Shown here piece by piece: positions 33,676-47,002 of a stretch of 64,000 bases of DNA. A model generated the notes under the pieces. That model saw only the letters and a program-made list of their open reading frames with translations, searched no databases and was not told the DNA's origin. The DNA is taken from the NCBI RefSeq assembly GCF_045679555.1, contig NC_092093.1, forward strand, positions 65,359,575-65,423,574, in the 5' to 3' direction. The stretch is from Salvelinus alpinus. Lineage: Eukaryota; Chordata; Actinopteri; Salmoniformes; Salmonidae. Every line of letters begins with the position of its first letter. Positions within the stretch are counted from its first letter, which is position 1. The position numbers and the translations under genes were made by a program.

Positions 33676-33893
33676 GGCCCAAGTGGCCCAGTGGTCTAAG
33701 GCACTGCATCTCAGTGCAAGAGGTGTCACTATAGACCCTGGTTTGATTCCAGGCTGTATCACAACTGGCAGTGACTGAGAATCCCATAGGGCGGTGCACA
33801 ATTGGCCCAGCATTGTCTGGGTTTGGCTGGGATAGGCCGTCATTGTAAATAAGAATTTGTTCTTAACTGACTTGCCTGGTTAAGTAAATAAAA
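33676..33893 (+). mobile_element. tRNA-derived SINE (SlmI-type), near full length
   Basis: The head is CCCAAGTGGCCCAGTGGTCT, the B box GGTTTGATTCC, the body GCACAATTGGCCCAGCATTG and the tail TTCTTAACTGACTTGCCTGG with AAGTAAATAAAA. Substitutions in both promoter boxes suggest an old copy. Confidence 0.88.
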
Positions 33894-33959
33894 TGTCCAT
33901 TGGTTCAGGTAATATAGCCCTGGTGTGATATGGTGCCATCTAGGGGTGTAGCATGTCTG

Positions 33960-35250
33960 ACTTTGGTTTTACAAATTTGCAACTAATCATTCTCAAATTT
34001 ATTGGAGTCTAATTCATTGAGTACATATATCAAATTTGGTGCATCTACACTGTTGCCATATTTGAACGTAGCAACAATTTTTCTCCAAACTATTAAAGAC
34101 TAACGTAATGAATCTAAATACCAAATCTGGAGTGAATATGATGTATGGTTCATGAGGAGAAGATGATTGCAGATGATTTTGAGCATTACCATTACATATG
34201 TAAATTAGTTATTAATAGTTACTTTTTTATATGTATATCAATGCCAACTCAGTGTAGTTCATCTTAGGGAGGTCCATACTAGCAATGATACGTTTCAAGT
34301 TGATAGGACACTGTGGTGTGGATTTACAGTGGTTTAAATGGACATGTAAAATCAGATTTTTTACTTGTCAATAACTCGGCCATCTTCTTTTTACTAATCC
34401 CTTAGCTTCTCAAACTAAGAGAAGACATGCCATGGTCCTACATTCCAAATTTGGTGAAATTTGGTCCTATGGTTCATGAGAAAAACATTTTTAAAGTATC
34501 TTTTGCATATTTTAGTACATTAGCATACCAGCATCTATTGGTATAGTGTGGCCATCTTTGAATGCATCAATATTATTTTCTCAAACTTTGTAGGGACTAT
34601 TTTGATGAGTTCAAAGACCACATTTGGAGTGAGAAGAAGATTTTTTATGATTATTTAAAGCATTAGCATTACATTGTCAAAAGTGAATTGTTAACAGTTT
34701 CCTTATTTTTTAAGATAGCAATGCCAAACTTAATATGGTTCACTGTGAGGATGTCTTTGAGGACCCTAAAAATGTAAAACTTTTCATTTGGAGTGGATTT
34801 ACAAAGGATTTAAATTGACATGTAAAATCAAATTTCCTGATTTACCAATAACTGAACCAACTCTTAAACAATCTTTTAACCAAACGAATTTGGTGTTATT
34901 TGGATTATGGTTCACGAGTGTAGGTTTTTCAAAGGTTTTCCAAAATTTCCAAGATGGAGGAAAATCTATCCTGATGGACCTAATGGGTCCTTGATACAAA
35001 TTTGTTCAGCATGAGGAAAGACTCCTACATACAAAGTTTCAAGTCTCTACGCCAAATGGGGCGACGGATATGAGGGTTTAAGTGAGAATGCTTATAACAG
35101 CGCCACCTTTAGTTACTCATGACTTCTAGTTTATGTGTGCCAAATTAGAAAAAAGTGACTAATCTATTCTTGGTATTTGACCATGTCAAGGAAAACCAAT
35201 AAGAACAATTCAGAATAACGATAAGTTTCACCGCTGTGAACCCCTAGTTA
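33960..35250. repeat. Diverged tandem duplication, period about 477 bp
   Basis: Blocks recur in order: GGACATGTAAAATCAGATTT at about 34339 and TGACATGTAAAATCAAATTT at about 34816; ATCAATGCCAACTCAGTGTA at about 34238 and a matching ATAGCAATGCCAAACTTAAT segment at about 34715; TATGGTTCA(T/C)GAG at several sites. It is probably part of an old fish repeat with internal repeats. No coding frame is conserved. Confidence 0.5.
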
Positions 35251-35337
35251 TACAACATGACCATAGTCTCAACCCCAATCAATGCAATAATCATTCTAAA
35301 TATTAGGAAAATGTGAAAGTTCCAAGGGTGGAAGTCC

Positions 35338-36054
35338 CCCCCCACAATACACAATACCTCATAATGACGAAGTGAAAACAGGTTTTTAGAAATGTTTGCA
35401 AATGTATTAAAAATAAAAACAGAAATACCTTATTTACATAAGTATTCAAACCCTTTACTATCAGGTGCATCCTGTTTCCATTGATCCCCCTTGAGGTGTT
35501 TCTACAACTTGATTGGAGTCCACCTGTGGTAAATTCAATTGATTGGACATGATTTGGAAAGTCACACACCTGTCTATATAAGGTCCCACAGTTGCCAGTG
35601 CATGTCAGAGCAAAAACCAAGCAATGAGGTCGAAGGAATTGTCCGTAGAGCTCTGAGACAGGATTGTGTTGAGGCACAGATCTGGGGAAGGGTACCAAAA
35701 CATTTCTGCAGCATTGAATGTCCTCAAGAAAACAGTGGCCTCCATCATTCTTGAATGGAAGAAGTTTGGAACCACCAAAACTCTTCCTAGAGCTGGCCGC
35801 CCAGCCAAACTGAGTAATTGGGGGAGAAGGGCATTGGTCAGGGAGGTGACCAAGAACCTAATGGTCACTATAACAGAGCTCCAGAGTTCCTCTGTGGAGA
35901 TGGGAGAGCCTTCCAGAAGGACAACCATCACTGCAGTACTCCACAAATCAGGCCTTTATGGTAGAGTGGCCAGACGGAAGCCACTCCTCAGTAAAAGGCA
36001 CATGACAGCCCGCTTGGAGTTTGTCAAGAGGTCTGAATACTTTCGAATGCACTG
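35338..36054 (+). mobile_element. Truncated, internally deleted Tc1-type transposon
   Basis: Same family as 726-2015 (GTGCATCCTGTTTCCATTGA shared). The transposase N-terminal half is readable in one frame from about 35666 (GEGYQNISAALNV, AGRPAKLSN, GLYGRVARRKPLLSKRH). At about 36030 it jumps straight to the right terminus TCTGAATACTTTCGAATGCA followed by CTG|TA. The DDE core is absent, and the left end is lost. Confidence 0.85.
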
Positions 36055-36099
36055 TATTCACAAATTGTGGAGTTGATAAACATCAACAAATATGGAACT

Positions 36100-36665
36100 G
36101 GCAGCTGTCGGTGTAGCTAGCTAGCATGCTAATCTTATCTAGCTAGCTAGCTATCTATCTTGCTAGCCTTATCTAGCTAGCTAGCTAATGTTAGCTGTTG
36201 TTGCTCAGTTCTTTTTAACTACACCATATTCAAAATATTAGCTAGCTGGCTCTGTGGCTGGTTCTGGAGCTGGATTTGTCATAAACCAGCAGCATACTGC
36301 CCTGCATCCCACTGCTGGCTTGGATGTTAAATGGGTGTCCTGACTCTCTGTGGTCATTAAAAATCCCAAGGCAATAATTGCAAGGGTAGGAGTGTTGCGC
36401 CAGTGTCCTGGCTAAATTCCCAACCTGGCTCATTTCCATCATAACCACCTAATCACCCCCGTCATTCCTAATTAGCATATACAGTATCACTCCTCTCCAC
36501 AATGCTAGCTGATGTGTGGTGAGTGTTCTGGCATGCATCACCCAGGTGGGTGCCACACATTGGTGATGGATGAGGTGAGTTCCCCCCTTACTATGTAATG
36601 TGCTTTGAATACCTCAGTTAGTAGAAAGGCGCTATATAAATCCAATCTATTATTGTTATTATAAA
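36100..36665. repeat. TAGC-rich tract followed by fish interspersed repeat
   Basis: 36110-36195 consists of AGCTAGCTAGC and TATC repeats. 36290-36665 includes GTCATTAAAAATCCCAAGGC, TAAATTCCCAACCTGGCTC and a final AGGCGCTATATAAATCCAAT with ATTATTGTTATTATA tail, a terminus common in dispersed fish repeats. No coding frame is present. Confidence 0.5.
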
Positions 36666-37116
36666 GATTGATTTAGAGAAAACTTAGCCACAGATGGAAA
36701 CCACTGGCCTTTCTTTGACTTCGCCACCTACTCTTGTTATTTCCAATGTTTGGGCATATTCCATAAATTGTATCTGCAAATCTGCCATAGAAATAGTTAG
36801 AAAGAATTAGATGAAGCTCTGGTAATATGGATAACTATTGAAAGATAGCTCATATGCGTTTTTCTACATTTTAATGGACACGGTGCACCCTTTGGTAGGC
36901 ATAGGCTGCTGGCAGGCTTTGGCTGAGGTACAGCAAAGCCAAGTCTGCCTGTGCCCATGGTTCTCACAGGGGAATTGAAATTATAGGCTACAATCACTTT
37001 GCTCATCATCATGCATGCTGCAAATGACATGTAGCTAGCTATAAGTTCCTTGAATCTTCTTTTGTGTGCCTTTTCATTATCTGGAAAGACACTTGTGGTT
37101 TATATTCTTGTATTTT

Positions 37117-37333
37117 TTTTTAACCTTTATTTAACTAGGAAAATCAGGTAAGAACAAATTCATATTTACAATGACGGCCTACCCCGGCCAACAACGACGT
37201 TGGGCCAATTGTGTGCCACCCTATAGGACTCGCGATCACGGCCTGTTGTGATACAGCCCTGGTTCGAACACGGGTCTGTAGTGACGCCTCTAGCACTGCG
37301 ATGCAATGCCTTAAACCGCTACGCCACTCAGGA
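37117..37333 (-). mobile_element. tRNA-derived SINE (SlmI-type), minus strand
   Basis: The plus strand shows tail first (AACCTTTATTTAACTAGG), then ACGGCCTACCCCGGCC, GGGCCAATTGTGTGCC and the tRNA-like head in reverse, ending CTACGCCACTCAGGA. Its 3' tail is intact. It lies about 100 bp from the LTR-type element. Confidence 0.88.
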
Positions 37334-37429
37334 TACCCAAAGAGTTAACTTTACACCAATCAAAGCAGAGAAGCTTGAGGGGAAGCAAAGCTTTCGTGGT
37401 CAAAACCATTCATCATATCACGCAATTAT

Positions 37430-37916
37430 TGTAAGGGCTGTCGTCCTCCTCTTCCTCAGATGAGGAGAGGAGAGAAGGATCAGTGGACCAATACGCAGCA
37501 TTAGGGAAATATGCCATCTCTTTATTTGACACGACGGCACACGAAAACAAAACACTTACAAAATTACAAAACAAGAAAACGACGTAGACGAAAACCTGAA
37601 CATGAACTTACATAACTAAAACGTAAAACTCACGGACAGGAACAGACTACATCAAAACGAACGAACAACCAAACAGTCCCGTATGGTACATACATCGACG
37701 ACACAGGAGACAATCACCCACAAACAAACAGTGAGAACACCCTACCTAAATATGACTCTTAATTAGAGGAGAACGCAAAACACCTGCCTCTAATTAAGAG
37801 CCATACCAGGCAACCACAACCAACATAGAAACAGATAACATAGACTGCCCACCCAAAACACATGCCCTGACCTAAACACATACAAAAACAACATAAAACA
37901 GGTCAGGACCGTTACA
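37430..37916 (-). repeat. LTR (3' LTR in element orientation)
   Basis: 487 bp; on the minus strand it starts TGTAACGGTCCTGACC and ends CAGCCCTTACA. It contains a foldback, GGTGTTTTGCG flanked by TCTTAATTAGAGG and CCTCTAATTAAGAG, and an AATAAAGAGATGG polyadenylation-type motif. Confidence 0.85.
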
Positions 37917-37927
37917 GAACCCCCCCC

Positions 37928-40003
37928 TCAAGGTGCGAACGCCGGGCGCACCAGCACAAAGTCCAGGGGAGGGTCTGGGTGGGCAGTTGACCACGGTGGT
38001 GGCTCCGGCTCTGGACGCTGTCCCCACACCACCATAGTCACTCCCCGCTTCTGTCTTCCCCTCCCAATGACCACCCTAAAACTAACATCCCCTAAATGAA
38101 CGGCCAGCACCGGGAGAAGGGGCAGCACCGGGACAAGGGGCAGCACCGGGACAAGGGGCAGCACCGGGACAAGGGGCAGCACCGGGACAAGGGGCAGCAC
38201 CGGGACAAGGGGCAGCACCGGGACAAGGGGCAGCACCGGGACAAGGGGCAGCACCGGGACAAGGGGCAGCACCGGGACCAGGTCCCGGCTGAGGGACTCT
38301 GGCAGGTCCCGGCTGAGGGACTCTGGCAGATCCCGGCTGAGGGACTCTGGCAGATCCCGGCTGAGGGACTCTGGCAGATCCCGGCTGAGGGACTCTGGCA
38401 GATCCCGGCTGAGGGACTCTGGCAGATCCCGGCTGAGGGACTCTGGCAGATCCCGGCTGAGGGACTCTGGCAGATCCCGGCTGAGGGACTCTGGCAGATC
38501 CCGGCTGAGGGACTCTGGCAGATCCCGGCTGAGGGACTCTGGCAGGTCCCGGCTGAGGGACTCTGGCAGGTCCCGGCTGAGGGACTCTGGCAGGTCCCGG
38601 CTGAGGGACTCCGGCAGGTCCCGGCTGAGGGACTCCGGCAGGTCCCGGCTGGACGGCTCCGGCAGGTCCCGGCTGGACGGCTCCGGCAGGTCCCGGCTGG
38701 ACGGCTCCGGCAGGTCCCGGCTGGACGGCTCCGGCAGGTCCCGGCTGGACGGCTCCGGCAGGTCCCGGCTGGACGGCTCTGGCAGGTCCCGGCAGGACGG
38801 CTCTGGCAGGTCCCGGCAGGACGGCTCTGGCAGGTCATAGCAGGACGGCTCTGGCAGGTCATAGCAGGACGGCTCTGGCAGGTCATAGCAGGACGGCTCT
38901 GGCTGGTCATGGCAGGACGGCTCTGGCTGGTCATGGCAGGACGGCTCTGGCTGGTCATGGCAGGACGGCTCTGGCTGGTCATGGCAGGACGGCTCTGGCT
39001 GGTCATGGCAGGACGGCTCTGGCTGGTCATGGCAGGACGGCTCTGGCTGGTCATGGCAGGACGGCTCTGGCTGATCATGGCAGGACAGCTCTGGCTGGTC
39101 ATGGCAGGACGGCTCTGTAGGGAGGAGAAGGAGAGACAGCCTGGTGCGTGGTCTAGGCACTGGCTGCGCTGGAGAGGAGGAAACAGCTGGAGAGAGAACC
39201 CGGAGAGACAGCCTGGTACGGGGGGCTGCCACCGGTGGACTGGTACTTGGAGGTGGCACCGGGTATACCGGACCGTGAAGGAGGACACGTGCTCTTGAGC
39301 ACCGAGCCTGCCCAACCTTACCAGGTTGAATGGTGCCCGTAGCCCTGCCAGTGTGGCGAGGTGGAATAGCCCGCACTGGGCTATACTGGCAAACCGGGGA
39401 CACCATTCGTAAGGCTGGTGCCATGTATGCCGGCCCGAGGAGACGCACTGGTGGCCAGATGCGTTGGGCCGGCTTCATGACATCCAGCTCGATGCCCAAC
39501 TTAGCCCTCCCAGTGCGGCAAGGTGGAATAGCCCGCACTGGGCTAAGCACGCGTACTGGGGACACTGTGCGCTTTACCGCATAACACGGTGTCTTACCAG
39601 TACGACGCCTTCTACCTCCACGGTAAGCACGGGGAGTTGGCTCAGGTATCCTACCCGGCTTTGCCACACTCCTCGTGTGCCCCCCCCCAAGAAATTTTTG
39701 GGTCTGACTCACGGGCTCCCAACCGCGTCGCCGCGCTGCCTCCTCATACCAGCGCCTCTCAGCCTTCGCTGCTTCCAACTCCGCCTTGGGACGGCGATAT
39801 TCCCCTGGCTGAGCCCAGGGTCCTCTACCGTCCAGGATCTCCTCCCAAGTCCAGAAGTCCTGGTTGCTCTGTTGAGCATTACCTTGCCGCTTGGTCCTAG
39901 GTTGGTGGGTGATTCTGGTAGGGCTGTCGTCCTCCTCTTCCTCAGATGAGGAGAGGAGAGAAGGATCAGTGGACCAATACGCAGCATTAGGGAAATATGC
40001 CAT
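37928..40003 (-). CDS. Tandem-repeat protein of the LTR-type element (possible gag-like), about 691 aa
   Basis: Starting at the Met of [10 protein letters not shown], inside the 5' LTR, the frame is open to 37928. An upstream in-frame Met at 40060 would add 19 residues. Order: an acidic stretch ([10 protein letters not shown]), a Trp/Glu-rich and then basic region ([18 protein letters not shown]), Pro-rich sequence with repeated VRAIPP, about 36 copies of an 8-residue unit drifting from EPSCHDQP to EPSSRDLP to ESLSRDLP, about 10 copies of LPLVPV, and a short non-repeated end. No zinc knuckle, protease or polymerase motif was found, so the gag-like label is inference from position alone. Because the repeat units are multiples of 3 bp, other frames are open too. 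Whether it is translated is unknown. Confidence 0.5.
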   Translation of the reverse strand: MAYFPNAAYWSTDPSLLSSSEEEEDDSPTRITHQPRTKRQGNAQQSNQDFWTWEEILDGRGPWAQPGEYRRPKAELEAAKAERRWYEEAARRRGWEPVSQTQKFLGGGHTRSVAKPGRIPEPTPRAYRGGRRRRTGKTPCYAVKRTVSPVRVLSPVRAIPPCRTGRAKLGIELDVMKPAQRIWPPVRLLGPAYMAPALRMVSPVCQYSPVRAIPPRHTGRATGTIQPGKVGQARCSRARVLLHGPVYPVPPPSTSPPVAAPRTRLSLRVLSPAVSSSPAQPVPRPRTRLSLLLLPTEPSCHDQPELSCHDQPEPSCHDQPEPSCHDQPEPSCHDQPEPSCHDQPEPSCHDQPEPSCHDQPEPSCHDQPEPSCYDLPEPSCYDLPEPSCYDLPEPSCRDLPEPSCRDLPEPSSRDLPEPSSRDLPEPSSRDLPEPSSRDLPEPSSRDLPEPSSRDLPESLSRDLPESLSRDLPESLSRDLPESLSRDLPESLSRDLPESLSRDLPESLSRDLPESLSRDLPESLSRDLPESLSRDLPESLSRDLPESLSRDLPESLSRDLPESLSRDLPESLSRDLVPVLPLVPVLPLVPVLPLVPVLPLVPVLPLVPVLPLVPVLPLVPVLPLVPVLPLLPVLAVHLGDVSFRVVIGRGRQKRGVTMVVWGQRPEPEPPPWSTAHPDPPLDFVLVRPAFAP
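38098..39117. repeat. Nested coding minisatellites inside the LTR-type element
   Basis: 38098-38280 is an 18 bp array (core GGGACAAGGGGCAGCACC), about 10 units. 38284-39117 is a 24 bp array of about 35 units that changes stepwise along its length, from GGCTGAGGGACTCTGGCAGA to GGCTGGACGGCTCCGGCAGG to GGCAGGACGGCTCTGGCTGG. Neighbouring units are most alike, as expected from local duplication. Confidence 0.95.
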
Positions 40004-40402
40004 CTCTTTATTTGACACGACGGCACACGAAAACAAAACACTTACAAAATTACAAAACAAGAAAACGACGTAGACGAAAACCTGAACATGAACTTACATA
40101 ACTAAAACGTAAAACTCACGGACAGGAACAGACTACATCAAAACGAACGAACAACCAAACAGTCCCGTATGGTACATACATCGACGACACAGGAGACAAT
40201 CACCCACAAACAAACAGTGAGAACACCCTACCTAAATATGACTCTTAATTAGAGGAGAACGCAAAACACCTGCCTCTAATTAAGAGCCATACCAGGCAAC
40301 CACAACCAACATAGAAACAGATAACATAGACTGCCCACCCAAAACACATGCCCTGACCTAAACACATACAAAAACAACATAAAACAGGTCAGGACCGTTA
40401 CA
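39916..40402 (-). repeat. LTR (5' LTR in element orientation)
   Basis: Direct repeat of 37430-37916, base for base identical by eye over about 482 bp. Only the terminal five bases at 39916-39920 differ (TGGTA instead of TGTAA). The long open frame begins inside this LTR. Confidence 0.85.
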
Positions 40403-40439
40403 ATTATGCTATTTATAAAATGGAAATATATATATATAT

Positions 40440-41350
40440 ATAGAAGAATATATAGAATAATAGTGAAGACATCAAACAATGAAATAACACATGGAATCAT
40501 GTAGTAACCAAAAAAGTGTTAAACAAATCAAAATAGATTTTAGATATTAGATTCTTCAAAGTAGCCACCCTTTGCCTTGATGACAGCTTTGCACACTCTT
40601 GTCATTCTCTCAACCAGCTTCATGAGGTAGTCACCTGGAATGCTTTTCCAACAGTCTTGAAGGAGTTCCCACATATGCTGAGCACTTGTTGGCTGCTTTT
40701 CCTTCACTCTGCGGTCCAACACATCCCAAACCATCTCAATTGGGTTGAGTTTTGGTGAATGTGGAGGCCAGGTCATCTGATGCAGCACTCCATCACTCTC
40801 CTTCTTGGTCAAATAGCCCTTACACAGCCTTGAGGTGTGTTTTGGGTCAGTGTCCTGTTGAAAAACAAATGATAGTCCCACTAAGCACAAACAAGATGGG
40901 ATGGCATATCACTGCAGAATGCTGTGGTAGCCATGCTGGTTACGTGTGCCTTGAATTTTAAATAAATCACAGACAGTGTCACCAGCAAAGCACCCCCACA
41001 CCATCACACCTCCTCCTCCATGCTTCACGTTGTGAACCACACATGTGGAGATCATCCGTTCCACTACTCTACATCTCACAAAGACACTGCAGTTGGAACC
41101 ACAAATCTCAAATTTGGACTCATCAGACCAAAGGACAGATTTCCATCGGTCTAATGACTATTGCTTGTGTTTCTTGGCCGAAGCAAGTCTCTTCTTATTA
41201 TTGGTGTCCTTTAGTAGTGGTTTCTTTGCAGAAATTCGACCATGAAGGCCTGATTCATGCAGTCTCCTCTGAACAGTTGATGTTGAGATGTGTCTGTAAC
41301 TTGAACTCTGTGGAGCATTTATTTGGGCTGCAAACCTTTGACTGGTACTG
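40440..41350 (-). mobile_element. Tc1-type transposon remnant, minus strand, left end missing
   Basis: The right terminus AACCTTTGACTGGTACTG is followed by TA. On the minus strand, 41388-41158 and 40890-40540 encode transposase pieces: [20 protein letters not shown], and a C-terminal DDE core with FQQDTDPKHTSR (second Asp) and PPHSPKLNPIEMVWD (Glu). Parts between are missing or frameshifted. The left end fades into an AT repeat close to the LTR-type element. Confidence 0.82.
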
Positions 41351-41359
41351 TATATTTTA

Positions 41360-44300
41360 TACAGAGTAGCTCCAAAATAGGTGAACATTTACAAATTATC
41401 CAATGAATTATGATACTTTTCTGGGAAAAAATAGTGGAGGTGCAGAAAATTTGCACACCCTACTTTCATTTGCTCCATGGCTCAAGCGGTCAAGTGGACA
41501 AAAGGCTCACCTCAGTCGCAATCAGGAATAACTTTGCAGCTGTTTCTGATTAGTAAACAATGTGATACTGGTGGGTGGTAACATTCAAATAAAACCCGGC
41601 CCTGAAACGAAATATAGGCTGAAAATAATGTGTACATCATATCATAGTAAAATACTATGTGAATTTTACTATGTGAATTTGCACGAAGTGGGCAGTTGTC
41701 ACTTCAAACTCAAATATATCATACTTTGACTAAGACGATGACTTATTGACCTAAATCCTTGTGCAACATCATAGGTAAGTTCTGGCCATCGTCTTTCAGC
41801 TCGAAAAAGTAGATTTCTACTGGTGTGGACGTTTAAAACAGAAAATAACAACATGAAGTCTCCCCTCAGAACTTTTCACTTTCATCCAAAACTAAACATA
41901 GTAAAGATATTCACATTAAGTCATAATTAATCAATTTGATCATTAACAGATAATTAACACATACCTATGTGTCGGCTAGGTGGTTAATAAAGACAATTTA
42001 TATTAATGTAAATAAATAATCGTTGATTTATTTATAAAGCCATCCACCAATGTCACATGCCATGATTTAATCAACACTTTAGAGCATTGGTTAAAGTATT
42101 CCAAGACCATATACTGTTTAGGCCTATCTTCAATTAAAACGTTTTGAGTTGATTGAAACGCATGGGCTGTCTTTAGATCAGTAGTCTAATTGAACTTTCA
42201 TTACTTTTCATTTAATCATATTACTTAGATTACGTTGAACCATATTAGGCCCAAATGCATGTATTTATTCTGGGTCCGTGATACCTGCCGTTATTGACCA
42301 ACCCGACACGTCTCAATTTATGCCACAGAGCTTTTGTCCTTCGCTGATTATGGGATAATAGTTACAATTTACGATACATCATCATTAAAATATAACAACA
42401 TCTTTGAAAACTAAACGAGCAAATGAAAGAATCTTATATTTAGCACAGTAGGACCCCTTGTACGTTTCCACTAGTTTTTTTTTCTACACTCGTTTGCTTG
42501 TAGACCTATTTAATATATATTTCACATGTTGTCGAGTTAATACTCTCTGGACCCGCAGTGTGTAGGATATTTTTATTCTGATTAATGTGAGTGGGGTTAG
42601 TTTGGGTTGTCAGAACTATTCGACTATTTTTTAGCTGATGAATTGAAAGCGAAATAAACCATCCATTAAACGACGAGATGATTATTAGTCATCGACTTGA
42701 GAAAAACATTCGTATAATATTTTGTTTAAAAGAATATAAAATATTTTGCTTCTTGGTTTGATAAAGGCAATATGGACAAACAACATCTCTCTCTCTGTTC
42801 CAGACATGTTCAGGGTTCCAAAGTCCTATGTTTGTTTCTTGATTTAAGAGTATAAAAGTTAGAGTAAAAGTTATAAAACGTTTTTAAAAAGACATAAAAA
42901 ACCTTCATACAACTTGTTGATCTCTACTTTCACATTAGCAGCTGTTCTCCCGAGTCCTAGCCTCTCCCAATCATGACTAGGCGACTGAAAAATACTAAAT
43001 TAACGGTTTGGAAAGGTCTATTATATTCAATGACTTTAGTTTGTGTATGGTCAGTGTGGCTAAACTGACAACGGCATCCTATAAAAGAATGAGCTGTGGT
43101 TTTGATAAATTCAGATTTAGACAAAACACATTTCATCAGTGATATCCAACGTTAAATTACGATGACTTGAGGCACCAATTGAAATGAATTAACTTTTTAA
43201 ACGAGAACTTCTACTAAAAAACAGCTTTCAATTTTGATATTAACACTATATGCCTACCTTGTTTTATCAAACCAATCGATATTCTTCTGTTGGTTTGTCC
43301 AGAAATAGGAGCCGTTAGAATAGGCTATAAAGGCCTCTTCTGTTTGGGGAATCACCTGGAAACTTTATCATGCAATATTTTACCAAACATCTAACAGCAA
43401 AAAGTAATATATGAAGTAAACGGATGTGAATGAATTGTTTTGACTTTACCGCTGTTTGGATGTGGAGAGCATAGTCTATTGATTAGGCTGTAGGCCCACA
43501 CCCAACGCATTTTTTTTCTTTCTTTGAAAGTTATTATTATGTAATCTTGGCTATATAGGCTATGCTATTCTGACTGGTGCTGATAATTGTAAATCGGTCA
43601 GTGGTATAATGGAGATTTATGCAGATTCGATTATTGACCTTCTGCTCGAGGCGTGACTGGGAGAGGGGCCAAATTTAGATTAATAATTATGCTCGCGGTT
43701 GATTAATGGTCAGCCGGAATCCCGAGGACAAAAGTGGGCAAGTTAGAGAGGATATAAGGCGCTGGGACGGAGCCAGAGACAAGTAAAAAAAAATGTAAAA
43801 AGCTAAATAAGAAGTCCAGTGTCAAAAACGGGTTTTGCTGAGATTTGTGCATATAGCCCCGGAGACAAAAAAAGACAAGGGTTAACAACTCAGGTTGTTA
43901 CTGAGTAAAACAAAAATAAAACTAGTTCTCATGAAGACATAAATACTTCAGTTATAGCCTATTTCCCTGAAAAAGAACAACAATACAATTTGCAATACTA
44001 AATGTTTATCCTATATTTGGATATTGGCAAGTAAAAAATTAATGTAAAAAAAAAGTTGGGGGGCCTTTGCACTGTCTGGGATGACACCTGAGAGCCAGCC
44101 AGATGAGAGGTCATGAACTTTGACCTTGATCAGCTCCATGTTGTCTTTCTAAACCCTAGACACACTGCTCTGGTATAGGTGTCTGTCTGATGTCAGTCCA
44201 GTCCTGGACAACCCATTCTCCCCGTCTGCATCAGAAACAAGGTTTTTCAGAGAGAATTTAAAATAACTATATTGTCTTTGGGTTGGTTTTCTGAATATTG

Positions 44301-44569
44301 TTTTACCACCAGACTACCTTCAATCAATGCAACTCACTCCTTAAAATATCTATTCAGATAGCCTAATTAGTCTAAACATGATGGGCCTTCCTCTGGGTTA
44401 AAAAACAGATTTTCAATGAAGGGAAACAAAATCCCTGTAAGGATCCAATAGAGTTTGGGGAATCCCTGCCCTGTCTTCAAAAGCATGCTACACTTAAGGT
44501 CCAGACCAAAGTTAGAGTATGCCTACTTTATTATTCTACCCTCAAAGCTTTTCTGAATTAAATAATGTG
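41360..44569. other. Repeat-poor AT-rich intergenic stretch
   Basis: About 3.2 kb with few recognisable repeats and no supported exon. 43590-43770 is notable for dense homeodomain-type TAAT cores (AGATTAATAATTATGC, GATTAATGG) next to GC-richer blocks. Any regulatory role is inference. Confidence 0.4.
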
Positions 44570-44790
44570 ACTCCTATCAGGACACCATCTAAGACCTTTG
44601 GAAATTACAGGATCATGAACCGTTTCTACTCTCAAGTCATAAGACTGCTAAATAGTTCGTCTGGGTAGCTATTGGTTAACTATTTAACTATCTACATTGA
44701 CCCTTTTTGCACTAACTTTTTTGACTCATCACATACATGCTGTTACTGTTTATTAGCTATTCAGTTGCCTAGTCACTTTATCGCTACCTA

Positions 44791-46396
<1,606 letters not shown>

Positions 46397-46939
46397 TATA
46401 TGTCACAGGAGGTTGGTCACTCCGTTCCAGACATTATTATGAGCCGTCCTCCCCTCAGCAGCCTCCACTGCTATGTGTACATATCTACCTCAATTACCTC
46501 GTATCCCTACACATTGACTCGGTACTGGTACCCCGTGTATATAGACAGGTTATCGTTACTCATTGTGTATTTATTCCTCGTGCTATTTTTTTCTATTATT
46601 TATATATTTTTCTCTCTACATTGTTGGGAAGGGCCGTAAGTAAGCATTTCACTGTTAGTCTACACCTGTTGTTTACGAAGCATGTGACAAATAACATTTG
46701 ATTTGATGATGCAACAAAATATGCAGTGGCTCCATCCTGTAGCCTCACATGCCCAATCCTGCAAATTATTTAGACCTACTTGAGAATAAACTATGCCTAT
46801 ATACATTTATTTTTTTTGTTCTCAATGAAAGATACTCTAGCCTAAATTAAACAAACAGACGTGATACATTGTGGAGCTGTAGATTTTTTCACTCCACCAC
46901 GAGCGGTGAATGAACGCTGTGTGAGCTTTGCCCTCTCCT

Positions 46940-47002
46940 CTGCATGCAGTGTCAGCTGATTACGTCACGTGATCCGGTTTCGTGGGTTGTTTCTGTTTCA
47001 AA
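46940..47002 (+). promoter_or_regulatory. commd3 core promoter and 5' leader
   Basis: Directly upstream of the commd3 ATG lie TACGTCA (46961-46967, CRE-like) overlapping GTCACGTGAT (46964-46973, an E-box of the USF/TFEB type), then ATCCGG (ETS-like). No TATA box is seen, which suits a housekeeping gene. The transcription start is not mapped. Confidence 0.5.

Larger units (their letters stand above)
37430..40402 (-). mobile_element. Young LTR-type retroelement, non-autonomous, minus strand
   Basis: Two 487 bp direct repeats (37430-37916, 39916-40402) appear identical except for a few bases at one end. The outer boundaries are TG...CA with TGTAA/TTACA inverted termini, and the element is flanked by the 5 bp direct repeat ATTAT at 37425-37429 and 40403-40407. 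On the minus strand the LTR contains an AATAAA signal, and an uninterrupted purine run (GAGGGGGGGG) precedes the 3' LTR. The 2 kb interior holds one tandem-repeat open frame. No reverse transcriptase, protease or integrase is visible, so mobilisation in trans must be assumed. A clear primer binding site was not identified. Confidence 0.8.

Noticed and set aside
38096..39298. 400-codon plus-strand frame and 407-codon second minus-strand frame in the LTR-type element
   Set aside because: They are shadow frames of the 18 and 24 bp arrays. Only the minus-strand frame beginning MAYFPN extends through the non-repeated region.
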